Below the pieces are notes generated by a model. That model ran no database searches. It worked only from the letters and a program-made list of their open reading frames with translations, and was not told where the DNA came from. The position numbers and the translations under genes are program-made. Shown one piece after another: positions 8,110 through 14,232 of a DNA stretch of 24,439 nt (the stretch's first letter is position 1; the number at the start of each line of letters is the position of its first letter). Source of the stretch: CAZCBD01 sp964496755 (GTDB lineage: Bacteria; Bacteroidota; Ignavibacteria; Ignavibacteriales; Melioribacteraceae); the NCBI GenBank assembly GCA_964496755.1, contig CAZCBD010000018.1:1-24439 (forward strand). The letters run 5' to 3'.

Positions 8110-8954
8110 AAAAGGCAGCTATTATATTTTTTTTGATATGCATTTCATTTGATTATGGCCAAACTAATGATTTTTTTTCTGCCGAAAACAGATTGAAGTT
8201 TGCCAATTACTTGAATCTTAAAAAAGATTATCTGAGGGCAAGTTTGGAATATAGTAAATACTTATCGATTGTAAATAATGATACGGTTAGGTTAAAATTA
8301 TCAGATTGTTTGTTCAAAATTAATCGTAACGAAGAGGCTTTTGATAATTTACAGATTTTATTTTTTAATAGTGATTTTGAAAATGAATCCAGAGCGTATT
8401 TTTTTAAACAGTTAGCAATACTAAATAGATATGGTGATTATCATAAATTTTTGAAACTTCAAATATATAATGATACAAAATTTAAACCTAATTTATTGAA
8501 ACTTGAACAAATGTTATTTATGCTTGATGATAAACCGATTGATAAGGATTATTTGTTGAAAGAATTTGAAAAAGAGGACAAAAAATTAATTTTTAATTTT
8601 GTTAAAAGATATCGGAATCCGACTTTAAAAAATCCGTTTGTAGCCTCTGTTTTATCTGCAATAATTCCCGGAGCCGGTAAAATCTACACAAAAAATTACG
8701 GCGATGCAATCACAGCTTTTTTGTTCACTGCCGTTTTAGGATATGCGGCAATTGATAATTATAATGCAGGGCATAAAACACGAAGTTGGATTTTGGGTGG
8801 ACTAGCAGCATATTTCTATGCCGGTAATATTTATGGCTCTTATACGGCAGCTCAGGTTTATAATTACAAGGAAAGAGAAAAATTAAAATTTGAAATTAAA
8901 AAATATGTAGAAGATGAAAATTATTTTTTACCACAATTTGAGATGATGAAATGA
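8106..8954 (+). CDS. Exported TPR protein with membrane C-terminus (P-G-A-G-K-I-Y type), copy A
   Basis: 282 residues, no recognised name. A signal peptide covers about residues 1-18 (F-D-Y-G-Q). Residues ~24-165 are helical with TPR-like spacing (D-Y-L-R-A-S-L-E-Y-S-K-Y-L near 41-53, N-E-E-A-F-D-N-L near 75-82). The C-terminal ~90 residues contain S-A-I-I-P-G-A-G-K-I-Y-T-K-N-Y-G-D-A (184-201). Two hydrophobic segments follow, at about 201-217 and 228-245, ending in a Y-A-G-N-I-Y-G-S-Y motif. The Pro-Gly-x-Gly-x-x-Tyr turn before paired helices resembles TM2 and DUF5683-type domains. It overlaps both neighbours by 4 bp (ATGA), so translation is coupled. The next gene has the same architecture, implying duplication. 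Location is probably the inner membrane with a periplasmic TPR part; the role is unknown. Confidence 0.75.
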   Translation: MKKAAIIFFLICISFDYGQTNDFFSAENRLKFANYLNLKKDYLRASLEYSKYLSIVNNDTVRLKLSDCLFKINRNEEAFDNLQILFFNSDFENESRAYFFKQLAILNRYGDYHKFLKLQIYNDTKFKPNLLKLEQMLFMLDDKPIDKDYLLKEFEKEDKKLIFNFVKRYRNPTLKNPFVASVLSAIIPGAGKIYTKNYGDAITAFLFTAVLGYAAIDNYNAGHKTRSWILGGLAAYFYAGNIYGSYTAAQVYNYKEREKLKFEIKKYVEDENYFLPQFEMMK

Positions 8955-9787
8955 AAAATTTTATTGTGGTATTTTTATTTTTTAACATATCTTTCTTTGC
9001 GCAGGTGCAAAATGAGAGCGCGTTGCAAAAACAATTAACTTATGCCGACAGTTTATTCAGAGCTGAAAATTATTTTGACGCCATAACAGAATACAAAAGA
9101 TATATTTTTTTTAGTACGGGAAAATATGATAAGTATTTTGTCAATTTTAGAATTGGAGAAGCATACAAAACGGGAGGCTATTTTCACAATGCTATAAAAT
9201 ATTTTTCAAAAGCTTTGCTTGAAACAAAAGAAAAAGAAGAGTTTTATAAAGCGAAGATTAAAATAATTAGATGTAGAATTTTAATGCGTGATTTTAATTT
9301 ATTATACAAAGAGATTGAAAATCTATTAAAAGATGAAAATTTTATTGGATGGAAAGATGAAATCCTTTATTGGAAAGGGTGGAGCTTAATGTTTCAGATG
9401 AAGTGGGAAGAAGCTAAAAATATTTTTGAAAAACTTAAAAATCGGGAACTGGAAGTTTTGTGTTCAAACGCACAGAAACAAATTTATTCCGCAAAAACCG
9501 CAAAATTTATGTCGTACATAATTCCGGGTAGCGGCCAAATTTATGCTAAAGAATATTTTTCCGGTTTGATGTCGTTTGGTTGGAATGTTTTAACGGGTTA
9601 TATTACCGTTTCGGCCATAGTTGCGCAAAGAGTTTTAGATGCGTTTTTGATTGGAGATATATTATGGCTAAGATTTTATAGAGGAAATTTGCAAAATATT
9701 GAGAAAATTATTAAAACTAAAAATATAGAAATTTCAAATAAATTCTTTTATTATTTACAAAATGAATTTTCAGGTTTAAAACCTTAA
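8951..9787 (+). CDS. Exported TPR protein with membrane C-terminus (P-G-S-G-Q-I-Y type), copy B
   Basis: 278 residues, a probable paralogue of the preceding gene. A signal peptide (F-F-N-I-S-F-F-A-Q, cleavage near 18) is followed by TPR-like helices: A-D-S-L-F-R-A-E-N-Y-F-D-A-I-T-E-Y-K-R (32-50) and A-Y-K-T-G-G-Y-F-H-N-A-I-K-Y-F (71-85). A further pair, W-K-G-W-S-L-M-F-Q-M-K-W-E-E-A (141-155), follows. The C-terminus has Y-I-I-P-G-S-G-Q-I-Y-A-K-E-Y-F-S-G-L (189-206), two hydrophobic stretches and F-Y-R-G-N-L-Q-N (242-249), aligning with Y-A-G-N-I-Y-G-S in copy A. The N-terminal TPR part is better conserved to the TPR consensus than in copy A, so the two have diverged. It starts in a 4-bp overlap with copy A and is followed after 18 bp by lemA. 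Function unknown. Confidence 0.75.
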   Translation: MKNFIVVFLFFNISFFAQVQNESALQKQLTYADSLFRAENYFDAITEYKRYIFFSTGKYDKYFVNFRIGEAYKTGGYFHNAIKYFSKALLETKEKEEFYKAKIKIIRCRILMRDFNLLYKEIENLLKDENFIGWKDEILYWKGWSLMFQMKWEEAKNIFEKLKNRELEVLCSNAQKQIYSAKTAKFMSYIIPGSGQIYAKEYFSGLMSFGWNVLTGYITVSAIVAQRVLDAFLIGDILWLRFYRGNLQNIEKIIKTKNIEISNKFFYYLQNEFSGLKP

Positions 9788-9805
9788 ATAAAATTTGGAG
9801 GATAA

Positions 9806-10411
9806 ATGTCAAAAGGTGTAAAAATTGGTTGTGGCGTTTTGCTTGTAGTTGGAGTAATTGTTGCCGGGTTTATTATGTGGGGTGTTGGTGTTTATAATGA
9901 TATTGTTAAACTTGACGAAGCTGTAACAGCAAGTTGGGGACAGGTAGAAAATCAATATCAACGAAGAATGGATTTAGTTCCGAATTTGGTTAATACCGTT
10001 AAAGGTGCTGCCAGTTTTGAAAAGGATACGTTTATTGCTGTAGCAGAAGCACGCGCTAATGCAGGACAAATCAAATTATCACCCGATATGCTTAGTAACC
10101 CTTCGGCTTTCCAAAAATTTCAATCTGCCCAAGATGGTCTGAGTAGTGCTCTTTCGCGGTTGCTTGTTACAGTTGAAAAATATCCCGAACTAAAGGCAAA
10201 TGAAAATTTCTTAAACTTGCAGGCTCAATTAGAGGGAACCGAAAACAGAATTTCTGTTGAAAGAAAAAGATTTAACCAAACAGTGCAAACTTTTAATACG
10301 AAAATTAAAACATTTCCCGCAAATTTAATTGCCGGTTTTGGTAATTTTCAACCCAAACAATATTTTAGTTCACAAGAAGGGGCAGACAAAGCTCCGAAGG
10401 TTCAGTTTTAA
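9806..10411 (+). CDS. LemA family protein
   Basis: 201 residues. An N-terminal membrane helix (residues ~7-28) is followed by the LemA signature Y-N-D-I-V-K-L-D-E-A-V-T-A-S-W-G-Q-V-E-N, then Q-Y-Q-R-R-M-D-L-V-P-N-L-V-N-T-V-K-G. The family's A-x-A-E-A-R-A-N-A element and a second helical hairpin (Y-P-E-L-K-A-N-E-N-F-L-N-L-Q-A-Q-L-E-G-T-E-N-R-I) complete the long coiled helical bundle. The closing F-N-x-x-I-x-x-F-P-x-N-L-I-A segment is also present, so the protein is full length. LemA proteins are inner-membrane anchored with the bundle outside; their molecular role is poorly defined. TGGAGGA (9796-9802) precedes the ATG at good spacing. It shares its last base with the next gene, a TPM protein, a common LemA partner. 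Confidence 0.93.
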   Translation: MSKGVKIGCGVLLVVGVIVAGFIMWGVGVYNDIVKLDEAVTASWGQVENQYQRRMDLVPNLVNTVKGAASFEKDTFIAVAEARANAGQIKLSPDMLSNPSAFQKFQSAQDGLSSALSRLLVTVEKYPELKANENFLNLQAQLEGTENRISVERKRFNQTVQTFNTKIKTFPANLIAGFGNFQPKQYFSSQEGADKAPKVQF

Positions 10412-11124
10412 TGAAAAAGAAAATTTGTATAGTACTATTTTTACTTTTGGGGATTGTAATTGCACAGCCTAAAATTCCGGTTATTACAAAATATGCTAAT
10501 GACTTTAGCAATACATTATCTATTAACGAATTAAATTATTTTAATAAACTTTTATATAATTTTGAACAAAGAACATCTAATCAAGTAGTGTTTGTAATTA
10601 TTGAAAGTCTTGAAGGGTATCCTATTGAAGAGTATACGCTTCAATTATCCGAGAAAAATAAAATCGGACAAAAAGGAAGAGATAACGGCGTTTTACTTTT
10701 AATTTCAACTTCCGACAAAAAGATGAGAATTGAAGTTGGATACGGATTGGAGGGGGTATTACCGGATGCTCTTGCCAGCTCAATAATTCGAAATGAAATA
10801 GCACCATCATTTCGCCGAGGAAATTTTAGACAAGGTGTTTCAAAAGGACTGAATGCTATAATGGCTGCTACAAAAGGTGAATATCGTGGGACAACAAACA
10901 AAAGGACTAAACGCAAAGAGAAAAAATCATTTCCGTTTATTTATATAATAATAGGAATTATTGTTTTACTAACTCGTATGCGTGGTGGTTTTGGAACGGC
11001 TTTTATTTTAGGCTCAATGTTGGGCGGTAGCTCACGAGGTAGTGGTTTTGGCGGCGGTTCTTTTGGCGGATTTTCCGGCGGTGGCGGCGGCTTTGGCGGT
11101 GGTGGTGCCAGCGGTGGATGGTAG
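10411..11124 (+). CDS. TPM-domain (YgcG-type) membrane protein with glycine-rich tail
   Basis: 237 residues. A signal peptide (residues 1-18, G-I-V-I-A-Q) is followed by a TPM domain over ~25-155. Its markers are Y-A-N-D-F-S-N-T-L-S, Q-V-V-F-V-I-I-E-S-L-E-G, K-I-G-Q-K-G-R-D-N-G-V-L-L-L-I-S and the conserved R-I-E-V-G-Y-G-L-E-G-V-L-P-D. A basic linker (~160-172) and one membrane helix (~175-188) come next. The C-terminus is a strongly Gly/Ser-rich tail ending A-S-G-G-W, typical of YgcG relatives and suited to a flexible surface segment. TPM domains are known as thylakoid PSII-repair phosphatases in plants; in bacteria the activity is uncertain. It begins on the last base of lemA, so the pair is translated together. 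Family and architecture are secure. Confidence 0.92.
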   Translation: MKKKICIVLFLLLGIVIAQPKIPVITKYANDFSNTLSINELNYFNKLLYNFEQRTSNQVVFVIIESLEGYPIEEYTLQLSEKNKIGQKGRDNGVLLLISTSDKKMRIEVGYGLEGVLPDALASSIIRNEIAPSFRRGNFRQGVSKGLNAIMAATKGEYRGTTNKRTKRKEKKSFPFIYIIIGIIVLLTRMRGGFGTAFILGSMLGGSSRGSGFGGGSFGGFSGGGGGFGGGGASGGW

Positions 11125-11130
11125 TGTTTT

Positions 11131-11463
11131 ATGATAAATAATGGATTTAAATATTTGTGTGAATTAGGTGAACTAACTGAAAACAAAGGTAAAAGATTTG
11201 AAATAGATGATGTTGATGTTGCTGTATTTAAAATCAATGATAAAGTATTTGCGCTTAGTAATATTTGTCCGCATCAATTACAACCGAAAATATACAACGG
11301 CTTTTTAGAAGATGATATTATTTATTGTCCCATTCATAGTTGGGGGTTCAATGTTAGAACCGGAAAAAAAACCAACGGAAGCGGTGGCTTAAAATCATAT
11401 GAAACAAAGATTGATGGTAATAAAGTTTATGTGAAAGTTTTTAAACAAAATTTAAATTGGTGA
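11131..11463 (+). CDS. Small Rieske [2Fe-2S] protein
   Basis: 110 residues, made only of a Rieske domain. Cluster box 1 is C-P-H (Cys46, His48) and box 2 is Y-C-P-I-H-S-W-G-F (Cys66, His69), with 17 residues between the boxes, as in NirD-like and dioxygenase-ferredoxin Rieske proteins. There is no signal peptide or membrane anchor, so it is cytoplasmic, unlike bc1-complex Rieske proteins. It is expected to carry single electrons between a reductase and an oxidase or oxygenase, neither of which is next to it. It begins 6 bp after the TPM gene, so it is likely on the same transcript, but it shares no obvious function with it. The disulfide bridge cysteines of bc1-type Rieske proteins are absent. 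The partner is unknown. Confidence 0.9.
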   Translation: MINNGFKYLCELGELTENKGKRFEIDDVDVAVFKINDKVFALSNICPHQLQPKIYNGFLEDDIIYCPIHSWGFNVRTGKKTNGSGGLKSYETKIDGNKVYVKVFKQNLNW

Positions 11464-11492
11464 TTAAGTTTGTTTTGAATCGTTTAATGAAT

Positions 11493-11523
11493 AATAGAAT
11501 CATATTCGCAGAAGAATTCTATT
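11493..11523. repeat. Inverted repeat in the trxB leader
   Basis: AATAGAAT (11493-11500) and ATTCTATT (11516-11523) are perfect inverted copies separated by 15 nt. The stem is AT-only except for one G-C pair and there is no T run, so a terminator is unlikely. It could be an operator for trxB or a chance repeat in AT-rich DNA. Confidence 0.3.
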
Positions 11524-11557
11524 TGATAAGAAATTGTATAAAAAAAAGGAGAAATGA

Positions 11558-12508
11558 ATGTCAGAAAATCATCACAAAGTAGCGATTATTGGATCGGGTC
11601 CGGCGGGATTAACAGCAGCAATTTATACTGCAAGAGCAAATTTAAGCCCAGTTGTTTTTGAAGGAATGCAACCGGGCGGACAGTTAACAATTACAACAGA
11701 TATAGAAAATTTTCCCGGATTTGTTGAAGGGATAGATGGTCCGGAATTAATGGACACAATCAGAAAACAGGCTCAAAGGTTTGGTGCAACTTCGGTATAT
11801 AAAGAAGTTACCGAAGTAAATTTAAAAGAACGTCCTTTTAAATTTAAAGTCGGAAAAGAAGAACATACTGCCGATTCAATTATTATTTCAACCGGTGCTT
11901 CTGCAAGATATCTGGGTTTGGAAAGTGAAGAAAAATATAAAGGATACGGAGTTTCCGCTTGTGCAACTTGCGACGGATTTTTTTATCGCGGATTAAAAGT
12001 GCTGGTTGTTGGTGGTGGCGATACGGCAATGGAAGAAGCTAATTATCTTACAAAATTTGCAAGTGAAGTAATTGTGGTGCACCGCAGAGATGAATTCCGT
12101 GCTTCAAAGGTTATGATTGAAAGAGCAGAAAAAAATCCTAAAATTAAATTTGCTTACAATAGAGTAATTAAAGAAGTTTTAGGCAAAGAAGAAGATGGAA
12201 AGAAATTTGTTACCGGTGCTGTTTTGGAAAACACAAAAGATGGCTCAACCGAAGAAGTTACATGCGATGGAATTTTTATGGCTATTGGTCATAAACCGAA
12301 CACCGATATTTTTAAGGGCCAATTGGATATGGATGAAACAGGTTATTTAATTACAAAAGGAAATTCAACTTACACTAATATTGACGGTGTTTTTGCCGCC
12401 GGTGATGTTGCCGATACTGTTTATCGTCAAGCAATTACCGCTGCCGGTACCGGTTGCAGAGCTGCAATTGATGCCGAACGATGGCTTGCCGAACAAGGTA
12501 TTGAATAA
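11558..12508 (+). CDS. trxB: Thioredoxin reductase (NADPH, FAD)
   Basis: 316 residues, the usual length for the low-molecular-weight bacterial enzyme. It transfers electrons from NADPH through FAD to thioredoxin. The FAD-binding GSGPAGLTAA lies at residues 12-21 and the redox disulfide C-A-T-C (Cys135, Cys138). A second dinucleotide fold has G-G-G-D-T-A-M-E-E (152-160), and H-R-R-D-E-F-R-A (175-182) contains the arginines that bind the NADPH 2'-phosphate. The second FAD motif G-V-F-A-A-G-D-V (277-284) is also intact. AAAGGAGA (11547-11553 region) precedes the ATG at 11558; an out-of-frame ATG at 11554 should be ignored. The 94-bp leader holds an 8-bp inverted repeat (see separate entry). A terminator follows, so it is probably a single-gene unit. 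It serves cytoplasmic redox balance and could reduce partners for neighbouring envelope proteins only by speculation. Confidence 0.96.
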   Translation: MSENHHKVAIIGSGPAGLTAAIYTARANLSPVVFEGMQPGGQLTITTDIENFPGFVEGIDGPELMDTIRKQAQRFGATSVYKEVTEVNLKERPFKFKVGKEEHTADSIIISTGASARYLGLESEEKYKGYGVSACATCDGFFYRGLKVLVVGGGDTAMEEANYLTKFASEVIVVHRRDEFRASKVMIERAEKNPKIKFAYNRVIKEVLGKEEDGKKFVTGAVLENTKDGSTEEVTCDGIFMAIGHKPNTDIFKGQLDMDETGYLITKGNSTYTNIDGVFAAGDVADTVYRQAITAAGTGCRAAIDAERWLAEQGIE

Positions 12509-12523
12509 TTATTTCAGTAAAAT

Positions 12524-12554
12524 AAAAAGGCTAGCCTAAGAGGTTAGCCTTTTT
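12524..12554. terminator. Bidirectional terminator after trxB
   Basis: The stem GGCTAGCC / GGTTAGCC pairs over 8 bp (one G-U), is flanked by five A on the left and five T on the right, and has a 5-nt loop (12537-12541). It lies 16 bp after the trxB stop and 12 bp from the stop of the convergent DUF6249 gene, so it can serve both. Confidence 0.9.
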
Positions 12555-12566
12555 GCTTAGTTAAGT

Positions 12567-12911
12567 TTAATCGTCATATTTTTTTGAGACAAAATATGAT
12601 ATAATGCTTCCAATACCGGTAAAAATAAAAATTCCAAATGCAATTAAGTATTCCGAATTAGGATAAATTTCATACAGTATATTTCCAACTGCTAATCCTA
12701 TTCCAAATGCAATTGAGATTATTCCAAGTTTCAGCCAAATAGTTGAATTAATCTTTTTTCTCTGGTAAAAATCTTTTATTTGACTTGGATCAAGATTTTT
12801 TTCAATAAGCATTTGTCTTTCTCTCGATCTGTAGTAAATTAACAATGATATTACTACGGATATCGTAAAAAATATTATTCCAACTATTAATACAGGCGTA
12901 AGTGCATACAT
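12567..12911 (-). CDS. Small membrane protein, DUF6249-like
   Basis: 114 residues. A membrane helix at about 5-27 is followed by a basic, charged cytoplasmic segment (Y-R-S-R-E-R-Q-M-L-I-E-K-N-L-D-P-S-Q-I) and two more helices near 58-78 and 86-107. A G-x-G-x-x-x-x-Y-F terminus follows. The R-E-R-x-x-L-I-E-K-x-L-x-P pattern between helices 1 and 2, with a Gly-rich helix 2, is what DUF6249 proteins show. They often accompany ECF sigma and anti-sigma genes. Function is unknown; phage-shock-like or sigma-regulation roles are only guesses. A GTG at 12914 is possible, but AGGAGA (12917-12922) sits 5 nt before the ATG at 12911, so that start is preferred. The gene is divergent from an ECF sigma gene and carries the same promoter motif. 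Confidence 0.8.
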   Translation of the reverse strand: MYALTPVLIVGIIFFTISVVISLLIYYRSRERQMLIEKNLDPSQIKDFYQRKKINSTIWLKLGIISIAFGIGLAVGNILYEIYPNSEYLIAFGIFIFTGIGSIISYFVSKKYDD

Positions 12912-12945
12912 CACAATCTCCTAAAATTTTGTTTCTCTCTGTGTG

Positions 12946-12976
12946 TTTTGACTTTTACACTTAGATAAAGGTTACA
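12946..12976 (-). promoter_or_regulatory. ECF-type promoter of the DUF6249 gene
   Basis: On the minus strand this reads TGTAACC (12976-12970), 17 nt, then GTCAAAA (12952-12946). AAC in the -35 box and GTC in the -10 box are hallmarks of ECF sigma promoters. The -10 box lies ~35 nt upstream of the ATG at 12911, leaving room for a short leader with the AGGAGA ribosome site. Both boxes and the spacing match the copy facing the sigma gene exactly. Confidence 0.75.
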
Positions 12977-13017
12977 AAAACAGTAAAAGAAATAACGAAT
13001 AAATATTGTTATTTAAA

Positions 13018-13048
13018 TGTAACCAAAAATAAATTTCAGCAGTCAAAA
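13018..13048 (+). promoter_or_regulatory. ECF-type autoregulatory promoter of the sigma-factor operon
   Basis: TGTAACC (13018-13024), 17 nt, then GTCAAAA (13042-13048). This is the same promoter as on the other strand. The -10 box ends 4 nt before the sigma-factor ATG at 13053, so a normal start site would fall at or beside that ATG. Autoregulation by the encoded sigma factor is the usual arrangement in this family. Confidence 0.75.
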
Positions 13049-13052
13049 GTAT

Positions 13053-13616
13053 ATGCAAAAGATTTCAGATAAAGATATAATTGAATCGATTAAAAGAGGA
13101 AATAAAAATGATTTTTCTATTTTAATTGATAGATATAAAAATCGAGCTTTTTCTCTTTTAAAAAATATGCTTAAAAATGAAATGGATGCTGAAGAAGCAT
13201 TACAAGATAGTTTTCTTAAAGCTTATAATTCATTAGTTAATTTTCGAGGAGATTCTAAATTTTCCACTTGGTTCTATAAAATAGTTTTTAATACAGGTGT
13301 TAGTATTCTTAAACTTAAAGGCAGGCAAATTGAAAAACAGATGCTTAATATCGATGATTTGTTGTTTCTTAAAGATAAAAATAAATTTGAATCCGATAGA
13401 ATTGAATTAAAGGAGTTTGTTTATAGCTTGATTAATAAAATTCCTATTAAGTATTCTCTAATTTTGATTCTATATTATATTGATAATTTTACTCTAAACG
13501 AGATTAGTGAAATTTTGAATATTTCTATTAGTAATGCCAAAACAAGTTTACACAGAGCCAGAACTGAATTGCGTAATGTAATTGTTAAATATAATTACAA
13601 GGAAGAATTGATATGA
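13053..13616 (+). CDS. ECF-subfamily RNA polymerase sigma factor
   Basis: 187 residues with only regions sigma2 and sigma4, as in ECF (sigma-70 group 4) factors. Sigma2 spans about 20-90. It includes F-S-I-L-I-D-R-Y-K-N-R-A-F, D-A-E-E-A-L-Q-D-S-F-L-K-A-Y (45-58) and the -10-reading F-R-G-D-S-K-F-S-T-W-F-Y-K-I-V-F-N (64-80). Sigma4 spans ~118-178. Its helix-turn-helix is F-T-L-N-E-I-S-E-I-L-N-I-S-I-S-N-A-K-T (146-164), with S-L-H-R-A-R-T-E-L (165-173). It directs polymerase to a stress or envelope regulon, probably including its own promoter. There is no Shine-Dalgarno before the ATG at 13053 and no earlier in-frame start before the stop at 13020, so translation may be leaderless. It overlaps the anti-sigma gene by 4 bp. 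Confidence 0.92.
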   Translation: MQKISDKDIIESIKRGNKNDFSILIDRYKNRAFSLLKNMLKNEMDAEEALQDSFLKAYNSLVNFRGDSKFSTWFYKIVFNTGVSILKLKGRQIEKQMLNIDDLLFLKDKNKFESDRIELKEFVYSLINKIPIKYSLILILYYIDNFTLNEISEILNISISNAKTSLHRARTELRNVIVKYNYKEELI

Positions 13617-14155
13617 AAAGTGAATTCAATAAAAATGATTTCAACAAAAATGATTTCAACAAAGAAGAGTTAATTCAAAAATATTTGGATAATGAGTTAT
13701 CTGAACATGAAGTAAAGTATCTAAATTCTTTATCGGCTAACGATGAAATTTTTGAAATTATTAAACTTGAAAAAGGAATCGAAAAGATTATTCGAAATTT
13801 ATTCAATGAGTCGGCACCTCAAAAAATTAATGAAAAAATAATGAATAAAATATATTCAATGGAAAAAAGGGTGCTGTTTTCAAAAACCCCGATTTACTGT
13901 GTTTTCGGGACATTGGGACTCTTTTTTAGTGGATTGCTTTTATTTTTGAGTTTTAATGATGCAACTATGAAAACTGATTCGGATTTGAATGCAATTTTTG
14001 GCAAGTTGGATTTTTCATTTCTCACAAATTCTGTTTCCGATATTTCTAATGTAAACTCTTCCGTAACGTTGATATTTGTTGTGATAGTTTCGGCATTGAT
14101 ATATTTGATTATTGATTCGCATATTAGAGTTACAAAGAAAATTAAAGAGCTTTAA
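13613..14155 (+). CDS. Probable membrane anti-sigma factor
   Basis: 180 residues. The ATG overlaps the end of the sigma gene (ATGA) and has GGAAG (13601-13605) upstream. The N-terminal ~90 residues are cytoplasmic-like. L-I-Q-K-Y-L-D-N-E-L-S-E-H-E (20-33) matches the short helix found in many anti-sigma N-termini, but the zinc-binding H-x3-C-x2-C signature is absent. Two membrane helices follow at about 92-114 and 150-168, separated by a ~35-residue loop with D/S/N residues that is probably periplasmic. Position directly after an ECF sigma gene and this topology make an anti-sigma role likely, with the signal sensed in the loop or membrane. Residues 5-19 are three near-copies of F-N-K-N-D/E, encoded by an exact 15-bp tandem repeat. 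Not a recognised named family, so the role is inference from context. Confidence 0.7.
   Translation: MKSEFNKNDFNKNDFNKEELIQKYLDNELSEHEVKYLNSLSANDEIFEIIKLEKGIEKIIRNLFNESAPQKINEKIMNKIYSMEKRVLFSKTPIYCVFGTLGLFFSGLLLFLSFNDATMKTDSDLNAIFGKLDFSFLTNSVSDISNVNSSVTLIFVVIVSALIYLIIDSHIRVTKKIKEL
13631..13660 (+). repeat. 15-bp exact tandem duplication at the anti-sigma N-terminus
   Basis: AAAAATGATTTCAAC occurs twice without a gap (13631-13645 and 13646-13660), preceded by a degenerate partial copy. It encodes repeated F-N-K-N-D. Because 15 bp is five codons, gain or loss of a unit by replication slippage keeps the frame. Confidence 0.9.
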
Positions 14156-14232
14156 GTGAGTTATTTAAATAGTTCAAATTGCCTTTCAGAAAGCCTTTCT
14201 CTATATTTTAAATCAAAAAAAACAAGTACTAA

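Noticed and set aside
10941..11237. Proline-rich minus-strand ORF.
   Set aside because: Its Pro runs are the reverse complement of the Gly-rich tail of the TPM gene, so it is a shadow.
14185..14205. CTTTC-A-GAAAG inverted repeat upstream of era.
   Set aside because: The loop would be one base and no T run follows, so it is neither a terminator nor a stable hairpin.
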